Origin: Aquificota bacterium
GTDB lineage: Bacteria; Aquificota; Aquificia; Aquificales; Hydrogenothermaceae
NCBI GenBank assembly: GCA_013153295.1
Contig: JAADEV010000046.1
Span: 1 to 9,237 of the forward strand
Length of the DNA stretch: 9,237 nt
Direction of reading: 5' to 3'
In this document: piece after piece, positions 7,956 to 9,237 of the stretch
How the letters are laid out: the number at the start of each line of letters is the position of its first letter
Position numbering within the stretch: position 1 is the first letter of the stretch
Position numbers and translations under genes: made by a program
The notes under the pieces: model-generated
Databases searched by the model: none
What the model saw: only the letters and a program-made list of their open reading frames with translations
What the model was told of the DNA's origin: nothing

Positions 7956-8326
7956 TAGAACTTTCTGAACAGATAACCTCTTTCCTTTGAACAGGCTTTT
8001 ATCTCTTCAAGAACCTTTTGTTTACATTCATCTTCATCAAAGCAAAAGCCATTATCCTGATACTCTTTTAACATATCCCACATTACTTTACCTTCACAGT
8101 TAGACCAAGCCTTCCTGTAATCCTTTTCCTTTACTGAGGAGAGGCATTTCTCCATTTTGCTAACATAGTTTTTACATTTGTCTGATATTTGGACTGCTTC
8201 CTGTGTCTGTTGAACCACTTTTGTTTGGGTGTCGGCGGTTGTTGTCTGGGTTTGCTGGCTTGTGGCTACCCCACAACCAAACGAGAAAACTGAAAAAATT
8301 GCCGTGGCTACTGCTAACTTCTTCAT
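7949..8326 (-). CDS. Small exported six-cysteine protein, possible lipoprotein, family unknown
   Basis: I do not recognise the family. The 125-aa product starts with MKKLAVATAIFSVFSFGC, a short signal sequence (two Lys, then a hydrophobic core) ending at C18. The residues before C18 (S-F-G) fit the lipobox poorly at -3 and -2, so lipidation is uncertain and type I cleavage nearby is an alternative. Residues 23-46 are a Gln/Thr-rich linker of the kind that tethers lipoproteins. The remaining 80 residues form a charged, probably helical domain with six cysteines at 51, 61, 77, 95, 101 and 112 (spacings of 9, 15, 17, 5 and 10 residues), an even number that would suit three disulfides in the periplasm. 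AGGAG lies about 8 nt before the ATG, and a good sigma-70-type promoter lies upstream. It is followed by an intrinsic terminator, so it is probably a single-gene transcript, divergent from the ATPase gene. Confidence 0.8.
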   Translation of the reverse strand: MKKLAVATAIFSVFSFGCGVATSQQTQTTTADTQTKVVQQTQEAVQISDKCKNYVSKMEKCLSSVKEKDYRKAWSNCEGKVMWDMLKEYQDNGFCFDEDECKQKVLEEIKACSKERGYLFRKFYR

Positions 8327-8356
8327 AATCTAATCTCCTTTAGTTAGGTTAGTCTT

Positions 8357-8373
8357 TACTTACTAAATAAGTA
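8357..8373. repeat. 17-bp palindrome overlapping the -10 of the cysteine-rich gene
   Basis: TACTTA (8357-8362) and TAAGTA (8368-8373) form a perfect 6-bp inverted repeat around a 5-nt centre, CTAAA. It overlaps the 3' side of the -10 box (8370-8375) and the expected transcription start of the leftward gene, the usual place for a repressor operator. The centre is identical to that of the palindrome at 8436-8454, although the arms differ. Confidence 0.45.
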
Positions 8374-8398
8374 TAAATCCCACTTACCATTTTAGCAA
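8370..8398 (-). promoter_or_regulatory. Sigma-70-type promoter for the cysteine-rich exported protein
   Basis: On the minus strand the -35 box TTGCTA (8398-8393) is followed, after exactly 17 bp, by TATACT (8375-8370). Both hexamers are close to TTGACA/TATAAT. The predicted transcription start is near 8363, giving a leader of about 37 nt that contains the AGGAG ribosome-binding site at about 8335-8339. This is the best-matching promoter in the window. Confidence 0.65.
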
Positions 8399-8435
8399 CA
8401 GTAGGTCTTCTGTAGCTGTTCACCTTGCAAAAAAG

Positions 8436-8454
8436 TTTCCTTCTAAAAAGGAAA
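8436..8454. repeat. Upstream copy of a twin 19-bp palindrome (putative operator O1)
   Basis: TTTCCTT (8436-8442) and AAGGAAA (8448-8454) form a perfect 7-bp inverted repeat around CTAAA. It matches the copy at 8468-8486 at 17 of 19 positions, the two differences being in the 5-nt centre. It covers the -35 region relative to the extended -10 at 8460-8468. Confidence 0.75.
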
Positions 8455-8459
8455 TAATA

Positions 8460-8468
8460 TGGTAAAAT
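8460..8468 (+). promoter_or_regulatory. Extended -10 promoter element for the ATPase gene
   Basis: TGGTAAAAT fits the extended -10 pattern TGn-TAnAAT, which can work without a good -35 box; none is seen at 16-18 bp upstream. The predicted start, about 7 nt after the hexamer, falls at or next to 8475, the A of the ATPase ATG, implying a leaderless mRNA. A second -10-like hexamer, TAATAT (8455-8460), would start transcription near 8467. The element sits exactly between the two 19-bp palindromes. Confidence 0.5.
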
Positions 8469-8486
8469 TTCCTTATGAAAAGGAAA
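8468..8486. repeat. Downstream copy of the twin palindrome, containing the ATPase start codon (putative operator O2)
   Basis: TTTCCTT (8468-8474) and AAGGAAA (8480-8486) form a perfect 7-bp inverted repeat around ATGAA, whose first three bases are the start codon of the ATPase gene. The right arm falls in codons 2-4 (Lys-Arg-Lys). The centre is exactly 32 bp, about three helical turns, from that of the copy at 8436-8454, so both would face the same side of the DNA. Confidence 0.75.
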
Positions 8487-9237
8487 GATATTTTTAAAGA
8501 GCTTATAGTTGAGTTTCAGGAAAGGGAACTTCCCACTATAGTAGAAAGGGATATTGCTATACCTACAAACACAAAAAAGATAATATCAGTAATTGGTGTT
8601 AGGAGAAGTGGGAAAACATATATTCTGTTTCAAACGGTAAAGAACCTGTTAAAAAGTGTGCCTATTGAAAAAATCGTTTATATAAACTTTGAAGACGAAA
8701 GGTTAGAATTAAAAGCGGAAGAGCTTAGTTTACTGATTGAAGCGTATAAAGAACTTTACCCAGAAATTCCTCTAAGTGAGGTTTATTTCTTCTTTGATGA
8801 AATTCAAAATGTTAAAGGTTGGGAAAGATTTGTTAGAAGGGTTTATGATAATTACTCCCAAAACATTTTTATTACAGGTTCAAACTCAAAACTCCTTTCC
8901 ACAGAAATAGCTACTTCTCTAAGGGGTAGAACTATAACCTACAAGGTTTTCCCTCTAAACTTTAAAGAGTTCCTTAGATTTAAAAACTTTAAGTTTAGCG
9001 AAAAATACTTACATTCCTTGGGAAAAAGGGCTATATTAAAAAATTTGTTTAGTGAATATATGAGATTTGGTGGCTTTCCAGAAGTTGTTAGAGTAGAAGA
9101 TAGAGATTTAAAGATAAAGATTTTACAGGGATACTTTGAAGTTATGCTTTATAAAGATGTGGTAGAAAGATACCAGATAAAATCCCCAGTTATACTTAAA
9201 TACTTCACGAAAAGGCTAATAGAAAGTATAGGTAAAC
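8475..9237 (+). CDS. AAA+ ATPase of the COG1373 (AAA_14/DUF4143) type, 3' part beyond the window
   Basis: The first 254 codons are open to the window edge, so the gene is partial only because the window ends. Walker A is GVRRSGKT (residues 41-48), the segment KIVYINFEDERL (66-77) is typical of the family, Walker B is FFFDEIQ (105-111; D108, E109), a sensor-1-like ITGSNS follows at 133-138, and LRGR at 149-152 precedes FPLNFKEFLRF. The FGGFPEVV motif (starting near residue 198) and the MLYKDVVERY segment (near 227-236) are usual in this group before and at the start of the C-terminal DUF4143 part, most of which is missing here. Such proteins are cytoplasmic P-loop ATPases of unknown function, common in thermophiles and archaea and often patchily distributed. 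ATG 8475 is the only possible start that keeps Walker A: an in-frame TAA is at 8463-8465 and no other start codon occurs before codon 48. No Shine-Dalgarno sequence precedes it. The gene looks more AT-rich than mutS or cca, which could reflect transfer, though this was not measured. Confidence 0.88.
   Translation, partial: MKRKDIFKELIVEFQERELPTIVERDIAIPTNTKKIISVIGVRRSGKTYILFQTVKNLLKSVPIEKIVYINFEDERLELKAEELSLLIEAYKELYPEIPLSEVYFFFDEIQNVKGWERFVRRVYDNYSQNIFITGSNSKLLSTEIATSLRGRTITYKVFPLNFKEFLRFKNFKFSEKYLHSLGKRAILKNLFSEYMRFGGFPEVVRVEDRDLKIKILQGYFEVMLYKDVVERYQIKSPVILKYFTKRLIESIGK

Noticed and set aside
8414..8430. TTGCAA at 8425-8430 considered as a sigma-54 -12 box or as a -35 for the ATPase gene
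   Set aside because: There is no GG at the -24 position, and its distance to TAATAT (24 bp) or TAAAAT (32 bp) is too long for a sigma-70 pair.
8430..8454. The O1 palindrome read on the minus strand as a terminator (hairpin followed by C and six T)
   Set aside because: No minus-strand gene is seen to its right to terminate, the stem has only two G-C pairs, and the near-identical second copy has no T-run, which fits a DNA-binding site better.

Overview
The window looks like chromosomal DNA from a thermophilic, moderately AT-rich bacterium, most likely of the Aquificota (a Persephonella/Sulfurihydrogenibium-like Hydrogenothermaceae member). The grounds are a strong preference for AGG arginine and ATA isoleucine codons, Lys/Glu-rich proteins, tightly overlapping genes and a Gram-negative tripartite efflux system. 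This placement is an inference from style and gene content and was not tested by a search.

Layout. Positions 1-114 are an AT-rich leader without a recognisable gene. Position 115-1347 (+) encodes a class II tRNA nucleotidyltransferase (CCA-adding family). It converges on, and overlaps by 38 bp, a leftward four-gene cluster covering 1310-7868 (-), read in the order mutS, a TolC-like outer-membrane factor, an EmrA/HlyD-like membrane fusion protein and an EmrB-like 14-TM MFS transporter. Its junctions overlap by 8, 11 and 4 nt, and the two middle genes start with TTG and GTG, so this looks like one translationally coupled operon. Upstream of mutS, an intrinsic terminator for the preceding gene and a candidate mutS promoter are interleaved. 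Position 7949-8326 (-) encodes a small exported protein with six cysteines after its signal region; I do not recognise its family. A 148-bp divergent intergenic region follows, and 8475 to the window end (+) is the first 254 codons of an AAA+ ATPase of the COG1373 (AAA_14/DUF4143) type, cut by the window edge.

How the genes fit together. The tRNA nucleotidyltransferase matures or repairs tRNA 3' ends. MutS is the mismatch-recognition ATPase of DNA repair. The three efflux genes supply all parts of an inner-membrane pump, periplasmic adaptor and outer-membrane channel, so they can form a complete drug or metabolite exporter; the tie to mutS appears to be transcriptional rather than functional.

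The most unusual part is the divergent region at 8327-8486. Two nearly identical 19-bp palindromes (TTTCCTT-N5-AAGGAAA), exactly 32 bp apart, flank an extended -10 promoter element (TGGTAAAAT), and the second palindrome carries the ATPase start codon in its centre. No Shine-Dalgarno sequence precedes that ATG, and the predicted transcription start falls on or next to it, so the ATPase mRNA is probably leaderless and under dual-operator control. A third, different palindrome with the same CTAAA centre overlaps the -10 element of the opposite-facing cysteine-rich gene.
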